A stretch of 64,000 nt of DNA from CATQHW01 sp965243545 (GTDB lineage Bacteria > Spirochaetota > Spirochaetia > SZUA-6 > Bin103), in assembly GCA_965243545.1 (NCBI GenBank), contig OZ251573.1:2418001-2482000 (forward strand). The letters are read 5' to 3'. Made by a program: the position numbers and the translations under genes. The notes beneath the pieces were generated by a model. The model was given only the letters and a program-made list of their open reading frames with translations, was not told the origin of the DNA and made no database searches. Positions 27,961 through 36,046 of the stretch are shown here, in pieces (the stretch's first letter is position 1; each line of letters begins with the position of its first letter).

Positions 27961-29709
27961 GTGCCGGTGCCTGAGACGCCTGCGCCGGCCGCCGCCGAGG
28001 CCGTGCTGGACGCGCTCGACGAGCTGCGCGCGCTGACGATCCTGGACGACGGCGGGCATTCGTTCCGCGCCCGCGCCTACGGGAAGGCGATCGCCGCCCT
28101 GCGCGAAGTCGATGCGGACCTGACGGCCATGACCGAGGGGGAGCTGGTGGCGCTGCCCGGCGTCGGGGAGACGATCGCGCGCAAGATTCGGGAGTTTGTC
28201 GACGTCGGCTCCATCGCCAAGCTGGAGCGGCTGCGGCGGCAGTATCCGCCCGCGTATCAGCGGCTGGTGCAGATGCCGGGCGTCGGGCCGCGGACGCTGG
28301 CCCGCCTGCGGCGCGAGTTGGGCGTCGATTCGCTGCCGCGGCTGCAGGAGGCGCTGGCGACCGGCGCGGTCGACGCGCTGCCGGGTCTGGGCAAGGGGAT
28401 CAGGGCCGCGCTGGCGCGCGGCGAGCGGTATCTGGCCGCCATGGGGCGCGAGGCGTGGCCGATCGCGCGGGTCATGCCGGTCGCCGAGCGGATCGCCGCC
28501 GAGCTGGCGCAGGCCGGCGGCGTGGCGCGCGTGCAGGTCTCCGGGGAGCTCCGCCGCCTGCTGCCGATGGTGCGGGAAGCGCATCTGCTGGCCGCCGCGT
28601 CCGATCCGGAGCCGGTGTTGCGCCGGTTCGCCGCGTTGCGCGACGGGCGAGCGGTGCGCACCTCGGCCCGGTCGGCTGCGCTGACCACTCATCGCGGCGT
28701 GCCGGTGCGGCTCGACGTGGCGCCGGCCGAACGGTTCGCGGCCGCCCTGCTGCGCACCACCGGCCCGGCGCCGCATCTGCAGGCGCTGGCCGCGCGGGCG
28801 GCCGAGCGCGGGCTGCGGATCGACCGCGACGGCTTGACCGGCGGCGGCGCGCCGGTCGCCGTCACGCAGGAGGCGGACATCTACGAACGTCTGGCGCTGC
28901 AGTTCGTGCCGCCGCCGGCGCGCGACGGCGCGGACGCGGTGGCCGCCGCGGCGGACCGGCGGCTGCCGCAGCCGGTGGCTGTGGCGGACATCAAGGGCGA
29001 CCTGCATCTGCACACCGGTCTGTCGGGTGACGGCGTATCGACCCTGACGCAGGTCGTCGAGTCGGCCCTGGCGCGCGGCTACCGCTACTTGGCGGTCACC
29101 GACCACGCGGAAGGGATCGGACCGAACGGCGTGAGCCGCGAGCGGTTTCTGGACCAGCGCCGGCGGCTGGCGCAGGCGCAGGAGCGGTACCCGGACATCC
29201 GCCTGCTGCACGGAGTCGAGCTCAACATCGCCGCCGACGGCAGCCTGGACTACGACGCCGCGTTCCGCGGCGGGTTCGACTGGTGCGTCGCCTCCGTCCA
29301 CGCCGGGTTCGATCTGGACCGGCAGCGGCAGACCGACCGGATCATCGCCTCCATGCGCGATCCGGCCGTCAACGCCATCGGCCACCTGACCGCGCGCAAG
29401 ATGGGCCAGCGGCCGGCGATCGACCTCGACTTCGAACGGATCTTCGCCGCCGCGGTCGCCACCGGCACGGCGATCGAGATCAACAGCGGCCTGCCCCGCC
29501 TCGACCCGGAGCCGGCGCTGCTGCGGCGCGCCGCTGAGGCGGGCGTCATCTTCGTAGTGAATACGGACGCCCACCACGTGCGGGAGTTCGACCGGATGCG
29601 CTGGGGGGTGCAGCTCGCCTGGGGCGGCCGGGTTCCTGCCGAAGCGATCGCCAATACCTGGCCGGCGGAGCGGTTTCTGGCGTGGGTACGGGCCGCCCGC
29701 GCCGGCTGA
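27961..29709 (+). CDS. PolX/PHP family protein with degenerate polymerase site
   Basis: A 582-residue protein with the bacterial PolX layout: helix-hairpin-helix segments (LPGVGETIARKI at 65-76, MPGVGPRTLARL, LPGLGKGIRAAL), a family X polymerase region (about 170-320) and a C-terminal PHP phosphoesterase. In the palm the expected GS-x-RR and D-x-D block reads SGELRR (194-199) then VREAHLL (204-210), so the two metal-binding aspartates are missing, while Asp252 (VRLDVAP) remains. The PHP domain appears intact: GDLHLHTGLSGDG (His349, His351), TDHAEG, HGVELNI, SVHAG, NTDAHH. It may act as a 3'-5' exonuclease/phosphoesterase rather than a polymerase. GTG 27961 or 27967 starts it. Confidence 0.85.
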   Translation: MPVPETPAPAAAEAVLDALDELRALTILDDGGHSFRARAYGKAIAALREVDADLTAMTEGELVALPGVGETIARKIREFVDVGSIAKLERLRRQYPPAYQRLVQMPGVGPRTLARLRRELGVDSLPRLQEALATGAVDALPGLGKGIRAALARGERYLAAMGREAWPIARVMPVAERIAAELAQAGGVARVQVSGELRRLLPMVREAHLLAAASDPEPVLRRFAALRDGRAVRTSARSAALTTHRGVPVRLDVAPAERFAAALLRTTGPAPHLQALAARAAERGLRIDRDGLTGGGAPVAVTQEADIYERLALQFVPPPARDGADAVAAAADRRLPQPVAVADIKGDLHLHTGLSGDGVSTLTQVVESALARGYRYLAVTDHAEGIGPNGVSRERFLDQRRRLAQAQERYPDIRLLHGVELNIAADGSLDYDAAFRGGFDWCVASVHAGFDLDRQRQTDRIIASMRDPAVNAIGHLTARKMGQRPAIDLDFERIFAAAVATGTAIEINSGLPRLDPEPALLRRAAEAGVIFVVNTDAHHVREFDRMRWGVQLAWGGRVPAEAIANTWPAERFLAWVRAARAG

Positions 29710-29717
29710 CCGCGGCC

Positions 29718-31001
29718 ATGCCGGCCGGATTCAACCGCGGCGAGCGGAGTTGGGTGCTGTACGACGTGGCCAACTCCGCCTATTCGCTGGCGGTCACCAC
29801 CGCGGTGTTCCCGCTCTTTTTCAAGACCCGGATCGCCGCGGACCTGCCCGACGCCACGTCGACCGCCTGGCTGGCGTTCGCCAACAGCCTGTACACGCTG
29901 GTGGTGGCGGTGCTGGCGGTGGGCCTCGGCCCCATGGGCGATTACCAGGGCCGCAAGAAACGGTTCTTCGCGTCGTTCCTGGCGTTGGGGGTGGCGGCGA
30001 CCGGCGCCATCGCGGTGGCGGCCACCGGCCGGCCGCTGGCCGCCCTGGCGCTGTACGTCGTGTCCGGCATCGGGTTCGCCGGGGCCAACGTCTTCTACGA
30101 CGCATTCCTCACCGACGTCACGACGCCTGAGCGGATGGACCGGGTATCGGCGGCCGGCTACGCCTGGGGATACGTGGGCGGATCATTGCCGTTCGTGATG
30201 GCGTTGGGGGTGATGGCGGGCCTGCCGCTGATCGGGGTGGCGGTCGGCGGCTCCGGGATGCGGATGGCGTTCGTGATCGCGGCGGCGTGGTGGCTGCTGT
30301 TCGCCGTGCCGCTGCTGCGGCACGTGCGGCAGGTCCACTTTCTGCCGCCAGCCGGACGGGGCGCGGCCGGCGCCGTCCGCGACGCGGTGGGGCGGGTGGT
30401 GAGCGTCGTGCGCCAGATACGGCGCTACCGCACGGTGATGCTGTTTCTGCTCGCCTATTTCTTCTACATCGACGGAGTCGGCGCCGTCATCAGACTGGCG
30501 ACCGCGTACGGTACCGACATCGGTTTGCCGGCCGGGACCGTGCTGGCGGTGCTGCTGGCGGTCCAGGTGGTGGCGTTCCCGTGCACGTTGCTGTACGGCA
30601 AGCTCGCCGCGCTCACCTCGCCGCGCACCATGCTGCTGGCCGGCATCGGCGTGTACGTAGTGGTGACCGCGCTGGCGTTCGTGATCCCGCGGCTGCCGGC
30701 CGCCGCGCAGACGCCGGCGTTCTGGGGAATCGCGCTGCTGGTAGGCACCTCCCAGGGCGGCATCCAGGCGTTGTCACGCTCCTATTACGCGCAGCTGATC
30801 CCCGCCGACTCGGCGGCCGAGTTCTTTGGCTTCTACAACATATTCGGCAAGTTCGCGGCGATTCTGGGACCGCTGCTGGTGGGCGTCTTCGCGCAGCTCA
30901 CCGGCGACACCAGCACCGGCGTGCTCAGCCTGGTCGTGCTGTTCGTGATCGGCGGCGCGCTGCTGCTGCGCGTGCCGGCCGCGCCGAAACCCGTGCGTTG
31001 A
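29718..31001 (+). CDS. MFS transporter, UMF1/Atg22-like
   Basis: A 427-residue polytopic membrane protein with about 12 hydrophobic segments. The N-terminal WVLYDVANSAYSLAVTTAVFP is characteristic of the UMF1 (Atg22-like) branch of the major facilitator superfamily, and GPMGDYQGRKKRFF is the loop 2-3 MFS motif; GTSQGGIQALSRSYYAQLIP and EFFGFYNIFGKFAAILGP are late-helix family motifs. Eukaryotic Atg22 exports amino acids from vacuoles; bacterial members are largely uncharacterised, so efflux of amino acids or another small solute is an inference. It begins 8 bp after the PolX-like stop, so both are probably on one transcript. Confidence 0.85.
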   Translation: MPAGFNRGERSWVLYDVANSAYSLAVTTAVFPLFFKTRIAADLPDATSTAWLAFANSLYTLVVAVLAVGLGPMGDYQGRKKRFFASFLALGVAATGAIAVAATGRPLAALALYVVSGIGFAGANVFYDAFLTDVTTPERMDRVSAAGYAWGYVGGSLPFVMALGVMAGLPLIGVAVGGSGMRMAFVIAAAWWLLFAVPLLRHVRQVHFLPPAGRGAAGAVRDAVGRVVSVVRQIRRYRTVMLFLLAYFFYIDGVGAVIRLATAYGTDIGLPAGTVLAVLLAVQVVAFPCTLLYGKLAALTSPRTMLLAGIGVYVVVTALAFVIPRLPAAAQTPAFWGIALLVGTSQGGIQALSRSYYAQLIPADSAAEFFGFYNIFGKFAAILGPLLVGVFAQLTGDTSTGVLSLVVLFVIGGALLLRVPAAPKPVR

Positions 31002-31042
31002 GCTTGTAAAGCCGATAGCTGGCGTTCAGGAAACGCTGGCGT

Positions 31043-32014
31043 TCAGGAACGCCGGCGTAACAGCAGCGCGTAGACGGCGACCGATGCGGTGATCAGCAGC
31101 CCGTAGAGGAACTGCACGTAGAATCCGGTCAAGCCGATCGCCACGATGCCCGCTTCCAGCGATCCGATGATGAGCACGCCGACGAAGGTGCCGTAGATCG
31201 TGCCCTTGCCGCCGAACACCGAAGTACCGCCGATGAACACCGCGGCCAGGGCGGTAAGCAGCATCCCGTCGCCTTGGCTCGGCCAGAAATAGGTGACTTC
31301 GGCGGTCAGAAAGATGCCGGCGAACGCGGACAGTGCGCCGACCAGCACGAAGCAGGCGATCTTGATACGGTCCACCTTGATGCCCATCATCGCCGCCGAA
31401 GCGGCGTTGTCGCCGACGAACAGCACGTGGCTGCCGAAGCGGTGGCGGCGGTAGAGCAGGCCGAGCAGCACGGCGATTCCCACCATCCACACGAACTGCA
31501 TGGGGATGGCGCCGCCGAACATGCGGCCCACGAACACCCCGTGCAACGGCGAGTCGCGGAGGGCGACCAGGGCTATGCCCTTGCCCTGCGCGGCGATGTT
31601 CACCAGCCCGCGCCACAGGAACATCGTGCCGATGGTCGCCACGATCGATGGAATGCCGACCTTGGCGACCAGCAAGCCGTTGCCCAGACCGGCGACAACC
31701 CCCACCAGCAGGCAGACGCCGACGGCCAGCGGGTAGCTGCCGGTCGCGACGTAGACGGTCCCGAACGTCCACGACGAAAAGCCGAGCACCGACGGAAAGG
31801 AGAGGTCGATTTCGCCCAGGGTGACCACGTAGGTGACCGCCAGCGCCAGGATGCCGAAGAACGGCATGGTCGACATGAACGACCGGTAGATGTCGTACCG
31901 CAGGAATACGTCCGGGTTGCTGGTGAGGAACAGCAGATAGAGCCCGGCGAGGATCGCCGTGATGGCGATCTGTATCTTGCAGGCGGACAGCCGGGCGGAC
32001 CGGGCGCCGCTCAT
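31043..32014 (-). CDS. Sugar-type ABC transporter permease (RbsC family)
   Basis: A 323-residue permease of the ribose/fructose branch with about ten hydrophobic segments. Family marks: GEIDLSFPSVLGFSSW near the N-terminus, NGLLVAKVGIPSIVATIGTMF, YAxG-like GDNAASAAMMGIKVDRIKI coupling region, and VFIGGTSVFGGKGTIYGTFVGVLIIG. It forms the channel with the ATPase encoded immediately upstream; the ATG at 32014 overlaps that gene's stop by 4 bp (ATGA). It is the last gene of the importer. The sugar or polyol carried cannot be told from the sequence. Confidence 0.9.
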   Translation of the reverse strand: MSGARSARLSACKIQIAITAILAGLYLLFLTSNPDVFLRYDIYRSFMSTMPFFGILALAVTYVVTLGEIDLSFPSVLGFSSWTFGTVYVATGSYPLAVGVCLLVGVVAGLGNGLLVAKVGIPSIVATIGTMFLWRGLVNIAAQGKGIALVALRDSPLHGVFVGRMFGGAIPMQFVWMVGIAVLLGLLYRRHRFGSHVLFVGDNAASAAMMGIKVDRIKIACFVLVGALSAFAGIFLTAEVTYFWPSQGDGMLLTALAAVFIGGTSVFGGKGTIYGTFVGVLIIGSLEAGIVAIGLTGFYVQFLYGLLITASVAVYALLLRRRS

Positions 32015-32814
32015 GTCTCGATGCTTCCCGTCGTCGCCAGCATCAGCATCTTTCCTGTCAGCTCGTCCTGACTCAGCTCCTCCTTCCGAAAGTCGCCGGC
32101 GATGCGGCCGCGGTCCAGGATCACGAATCGGTCGGAGACGTCGTAGACGTGAAAGATGTTGTGGTCGATGAAGATCGCCGACTTGCCGCGCGCCCGGATG
32201 TCCTTGACGAACTCCAGGACCCGCGTGGTCTCCTGCAGGGACAACCCCATCGTCGCTTCGTCAAGGATGATGAGGTCGGCGTCGAAGTAGAGCGCGCGGC
32301 CGATGGCGACGCCCTGTTTCTCCCCGCCGGACAGGCTGCGCACCTCCGAGTCGATGGTGAGGGCCGCGGAGGTGAACCCCATCTGGCCGCGCAGCAGCTG
32401 CTCGGTCTGCTCCTTCTGCCGCGCGACGTCGATGAATCCGAGGCGCGATGTGAGCTCGCGGCCGGCGAACATGTTGCGCCACAGCGCCTGTTGATCGGCC
32501 AGGGCGCGCTCCTGGTACACGGTCTCGATGCCCATCTCGCGGGAGCGCCGGACCGAGTGCTCGGTGCGGCGTTGGCCCTTGAACCAGATCTCGCCGGCGG
32601 TCGGGGCGTACAAGCCGACGATCACCTTGATCAAGGTCGACTTTCCCGCTCCGTTGTCTCCGACCAGCGCGACGATCTCGTTGCCGCCGATCTCCAGATC
32701 GACGCCGCGCACTACCGGGACGCCGCCGAATTCCTTGCTGACGCGGCGAAGCGACAGCAGGCTCGGCGCCGGGGCGTTCGGGGGCGCACCGGCCCCCGAA
32801 CGGCGTTTGCTCAG
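32011..32814 (-). CDS. Sugar-type ABC transporter ATPase, apparent CTG start
   Basis: A 267-residue ATPase with a single NBD, like the fructose-type FrcA rather than the two-NBD RbsA. Walker A GDNGAGKSTLIK, signature LSGGEKQGVAIGRAL, Walker B LIILDEATMGLS, and switch His in IFIDHNIFHV are all intact. No ATG, GTG or TTG occurs in frame before the first core strand (LLSLRRVSKEF). The only codon that makes a sensible start is CTG at 32814-32812, which overlaps the binding-protein stop as CTGA, exactly the geometry of the ATGA junction at the other end of the gene, with GGAAG 7 bp upstream. The first clear standard start (GTG inside VVRGVD) would remove a core strand. Confidence 0.8.
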   Translation of the reverse strand: MSKRRSGAGAPPNAPAPSLLSLRRVSKEFGGVPVVRGVDLEIGGNEIVALVGDNGAGKSTLIKVIVGLYAPTAGEIWFKGQRRTEHSVRRSREMGIETVYQERALADQQALWRNMFAGRELTSRLGFIDVARQKEQTEQLLRGQMGFTSAALTIDSEVRSLSGGEKQGVAIGRALYFDADLIILDEATMGLSLQETTRVLEFVKDIRARGKSAIFIDHNIFHVYDVSDRFVILDRGRIAGDFRKEELSQDELTGKMLMLATTGSIET

Positions 32815-33803
32815 CGGATCGCTTCCGCGGCGAGCGGGGCGACCATGCCGATGTTGCCGGCGGTGATGAGGGCGGCCCCGGTGTCGACGTGCAGCCCGGC
32901 GAATCCGAACTTGGTGGTGAGGTAGAGCTGGATGATCGGCAGATAGCCTTGCAGGAACGGCTGTTGATCCAGGACCACGTCGACGTAGCCTTCCTCGATC
33001 CCTTGCGCCGTGGCCGCCGACAGATCGAATCCCGCCCCGCATATCTGGTCCGGCTGTTTGCCGGCGGCCCGCAGGTAGGCGCCGAGCGTGGCGGTCAGGC
33101 CGCCGTGATCGGTCACCACCGCCTTCAGGTCGCGGTGGCTGGCGGCAAAGCTGGTGAATACCGGTATGCCGGTGGCCGCATCCTTGTTGGTGGCGTCGGA
33201 GATCTCCAGGTACTCGACCGTCACCCCGGCCGCCTCGAATGCGTCGATGACGCCCTGGGTGCGCTGGCCGCGCGCCTCCTGACCCAGGAGGCCCCACACC
33301 AGGGCCTTGTCCCCGGCGTTCAGGCCGCACTGCCGTATCGCGCCGCGACCCAGAAAGGCGCCTGCGTCGTAGAGCGTCGCGCCGACGTATCCCAACCCTT
33401 CGGCCTGGTACTTCGCCTGTGATTCCGGCAGATCGACGTTCTGGGTGGTGACGATGATGCCCAAGGCGCGCGCTTCGTCGACCAGGCTGCCGAGCGCCGC
33501 TTCGCCGGGATGGCCCATCAGGGCGATGCCGTCCGGGCGTCTGGCGATCGCTTCCTTGAACTGTTGCACGATCTTGGCCGGATTCCAGTCGGACCACACG
33601 TATTCGACGCGGCAGCCGGTGTGCTCCGCCGCCAGCACGGCGCCGTTGTACACGATCGACGCAAATGGCCCGCCCTCCGGTCCGCCCGGGAAGAACACGA
33701 ACCGTTTGCCCTCACACGACAGGTCGGCTGCAGCGGCCGGCGCCGCCAACGCCAAGCCGACCGCCAGTGCGGCCACCGCCATCGGGAGCTTCCTTATTCG
33801 CAT
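32811..33803 (-). CDS. Periplasmic sugar-binding protein (RbsB-like)
   Basis: A 330-residue substrate-binding protein of the type I periplasmic (LacI-like) fold feeding the neighbouring permease and ATPase. The N-terminus MRIRKLPMAVAALAVGLALA with AAPAAAA is a signal peptide, cleavage near residue 25. The body shows the family pattern with GVSDATNKD-like ISDATNKDAA and an Asp-containing GAGFDLSAATAQGIEEGYVD near the ligand cleft, then VVLDQQPFLQGYLPI. The ribosome-binding site GGAGG (33814-33818) lies inside the end of the DUF309 gene, whose stop is 10 bp into this gene. Ligand: sugar or sugar-like, unspecified. Confidence 0.9.
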   Translation of the reverse strand: MRIRKLPMAVAALAVGLALAAPAAAADLSCEGKRFVFFPGGPEGGPFASIVYNGAVLAAEHTGCRVEYVWSDWNPAKIVQQFKEAIARRPDGIALMGHPGEAALGSLVDEARALGIIVTTQNVDLPESQAKYQAEGLGYVGATLYDAGAFLGRGAIRQCGLNAGDKALVWGLLGQEARGQRTQGVIDAFEAAGVTVEYLEISDATNKDAATGIPVFTSFAASHRDLKAVVTDHGGLTATLGAYLRAAGKQPDQICGAGFDLSAATAQGIEEGYVDVVLDQQPFLQGYLPIIQLYLTTKFGFAGLHVDTGAALITAGNIGMVAPLAAEAIR

Positions 33804-34291
33804 CGCGTCATCTCCTCCGTTTCGTCATGGATGATTCTCCCCCGTTGGGGGCTTGTCGGCTCCGAGTGTACCGCGGCTGCCGGTTGCGCGGCAGCCGGCT
33901 CGCCGGCCGGCAGGGGCGGCTTGAAGCGCCAGTCGAAAGGGCCGCCGCTCGCCTGCTCGGAGCGCGCCGCCGAGCGGGCCGCGTAGTCGGCGCACCGTTC
34001 GCAGGCGGCGGCCAGCGCTCGCGTGTCCACGCCGCGGCAGCGCGCCGGCGCGCCGTCCAGGTTGGCGATCGCCTTGGTCAGGTTCTTGCGGACGCCGGCC
34101 ATGTTGCCCTGCTCGGCCTTGACCATCGCCGCCGCCACCTGGATCGCCGCGCGCAGGAAGGTCCGCTCGCCCGATTCCGCCATCGGCAGCCAGAGCGCCT
34201 CCCACGCCTCATGCGCCTTCCAGTGCTCACCGGCCGCGTAGAGATCACGGCCGCGCCGCCACAGGCCATCGCCGTTCGCAGGCGCGTTCAT
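33794..34291 (-). CDS. DUF309 domain protein
   Basis: A 165-residue protein with the DUF309 signature: GRDLYAAGEHWKAHEAWEALW near the start, where the His-Glu pair and surrounding tryptophans are invariant in the family, followed by helices (TFLRAAIQVAAAMVKAEQGN). The function of DUF309 is unknown; the helical fold and conserved HE suggest a small metal- or nucleotide-linked activity, unproven. The C-terminal 50 residues are low-complexity (Ala/Pro/Glu). ATG 34291 is preferred to GTG 34297. The 3' end overlaps the sugar-binding protein start by 10 bp, so the two are translationally coupled. Confidence 0.75.
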   Translation of the reverse strand: MNAPANGDGLWRRGRDLYAAGEHWKAHEAWEALWLPMAESGERTFLRAAIQVAAAMVKAEQGNMAGVRKNLTKAIANLDGAPARCRGVDTRALAAACERCADYAARSAARSEQASGGPFDWRFKPPLPAGEPAAAQPAAAVHSEPTSPQRGRIIHDETEEMTRCE

Positions 34292-34323
34292 TCGCACGCG
34301 CCCGGCATGGTACCGTGCAGGCG

Positions 34324-35793
34324 ATGACTACGGCACTCAACCATGTCGGCGGCGGATGGCAACGGTCCGGCGGCGCCGACTTCCTTGACGTACGCAACCC
34401 GGCGACGGCGGCGGCGATCGGCCGCGTAGCGCTGTCGACCGGCCGCGACCTCGATGCGGCGGTAGCGGCGGCCGCGGCGGCCTTGCGCGAGTGGCGCAAC
34501 ACGCCGGTGGAGGACCGCATCCAGCCGCTGTTCCGGCTCAAGGCGCTGCTCGACCGGCACGCCGGCGACTTGGCGCGCGTGATCACGGAGGAGAACGGCA
34601 AGACGCTGGCCGAGTCGGAGGGCGAGCTGAAGCGCGCGATAGAGAACGTCGAGGTCGCGTGCGGCACGCCGACGCTCATGCAGGGCGACTTCCTGGAGGA
34701 CGTGGCCGCCGGCATCGACGAGCTGATGGTCCGGCAGCCGGTCGGCGTCTGCGCGATCGTCTGTCCGTTCAACTTCCCGGCGATGATCCCGTTCTGGTTC
34801 CTCCCGTACGCGCTGGCGTGCGGCAACACCTGCATCGTCAAGCCGTCGGAGCGGACGCCGCTCACCATGCGCGCCGTCTTCGAGCTCCTGGACCAAGCCG
34901 GGTTCCCGCCCGGCGTGGCCAATCTGGTCAACGGCGACCGTAGCGTGGTCGACGCGATCCTTGAGCACCCCGGCATCGCCGCGGTGAGCTTTGTCGGCTC
35001 GACGCCGGTCGCCCGCCACGTCTACGCCGCCGCGTCCGCGGCCGGCAAGCGCGTGCAGGCGCAGGGCGGCGCCAAGAACCCGATCGTGGTGCTGCCGGAC
35101 GCCGACATCGGCATGACCGGCGCGATCGCCGCGGACAGCGCCTTCGGCTGCGCCGGGCAGCGCTGCCTGGCCGCCTCGCTCGCCATCACGGTGGGCGATG
35201 CCGCCGACCCGTTCGTCGAGGCGATGGGACAGATCGCCGAAGCGCGCGTGGTCGGCAACGGTCTGGGGGACGGCGTGGAGATGGGGCCGGTGATCACGCA
35301 GCAGAGCCGGGAACGGATAGAGGGGCTGATCGGCGCGGCGGCCGGCGAAGGGGCGCAGATCGTCGTGGACGGCCGCGGCCGTACCGTCGACGGCCACCCC
35401 GGCGGGTCGTTCGTGGGACCGACGCTGCTGCGCGGCGTGCCGCCGGCCGGCGAGACCGCCGCCACCGAGATCTTCGGGCCGGTGCTCGGCGTGATGGAGG
35501 CGCCGGACGTCGACGCCGCGATCAGTTTGGTGAACAGCGGCCGCTACGGCAACATGGCGTGCCTGTTTACCGGCAGCGGGGCGGCGGCCCGCCGCTTTCG
35601 CCATGAGGCGGACGTCGGCAACATCGGCATCAACCTGGGCGTAGCGGCGCCGATGGCGTTCTTTCCCTTCTCCGGCTGGCGCGACAGCTTCTTCGGCACG
35701 TTGCACGGCCAGGGCAAGCACGCCATCGAGTTCTTCACTCAGACCAAGGTCGTCGTCGAACGCTGGCCGGAGGCGTGGTCGCGCCGCTTCTGA
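34324..35793 (+). CDS. mmsA: CoA-acylating methylmalonate-semialdehyde dehydrogenase
   Basis: A 489-residue aldehyde dehydrogenase of the MmsA/IolA type, converting methylmalonate or malonate semialdehyde plus CoA and NAD+ to propionyl- or acetyl-CoA and CO2 in valine, thymine or inositol catabolism. Diagnostic segments: VCPFNFPAMIPFWFLPYALACGNT, AAVSFVGSTPVARHVY, the catalytic region FGCAGQRCLAAS (Cys281 in QRC), and ATEIFGPVLGVM. The C-terminus PFSGWRDSFFGTLHGQGKHAIEFFTQTK is typical of this subgroup. Start ATG 34324. It is divergent from DUF309 with only 32 bp between, so promoters must overlap. In context with a sugar importer, a myo-inositol route is plausible but unproven. Confidence 0.92.
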   Translation: MTTALNHVGGGWQRSGGADFLDVRNPATAAAIGRVALSTGRDLDAAVAAAAAALREWRNTPVEDRIQPLFRLKALLDRHAGDLARVITEENGKTLAESEGELKRAIENVEVACGTPTLMQGDFLEDVAAGIDELMVRQPVGVCAIVCPFNFPAMIPFWFLPYALACGNTCIVKPSERTPLTMRAVFELLDQAGFPPGVANLVNGDRSVVDAILEHPGIAAVSFVGSTPVARHVYAAASAAGKRVQAQGGAKNPIVVLPDADIGMTGAIAADSAFGCAGQRCLAASLAITVGDAADPFVEAMGQIAEARVVGNGLGDGVEMGPVITQQSRERIEGLIGAAAGEGAQIVVDGRGRTVDGHPGGSFVGPTLLRGVPPAGETAATEIFGPVLGVMEAPDVDAAISLVNSGRYGNMACLFTGSGAAARRFRHEADVGNIGINLGVAAPMAFFPFSGWRDSFFGTLHGQGKHAIEFFTQTKVVVERWPEAWSRRF

Positions 35794-35844
35794 TCGTAAG
35801 CGTCCGGTGAAACCGAGCGGCGCGCAAGTGTGTTGAGATCATCG

Positions 35845-36046
35845 TCACTCTGCGCCCGGAACACCGAGAGCCCGTAGGTGGCGCGACAGCGTTCTGCATT
35901 TCACGGCTCGTTGAAGCCCGATGACATCGATGATCGTCTCCGCAAACTGCACCGGAACTCTCATGCGCCCGTTGTAAAGAGCGTTGAAATACGCTGGTGT
36001 CGGCGACAACGGGATTCGCAACTTCGTCAAGGCAGCTCTGGCCCAC
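35845..36046 (-). pseudogene. Decayed small gene, possibly a PIN-type toxin remnant
   Basis: Weak evidence. Immediately after and overlapping the end of the XRE-ImmA gene, one frame reads from GTG 36046 through NPVVADTSVF, which resembles the first strand of a PIN nuclease domain (hydrophobic strand then Asp-Thr-Ser). The other frame from about 36000 continues as a neat helical run NALYNGRMRVPVQFAETIID until a stop at 35845. Joining them needs one frameshift near 35985 and would still give only a truncated domain. XRE-ImmA genes are often followed by small PIN-like genes, which is why I suggest this; it could also be meaningless intergenic sequence. Confidence 0.3.

Noticed and set aside
35794..36026. 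A full-length toxin gene behind XRE-ImmA
   Set aside because: Neither frame gives more than about 60-100 residues, the PIN-like start and the helical continuation are in different frames, and no catalytic acidic set is complete.
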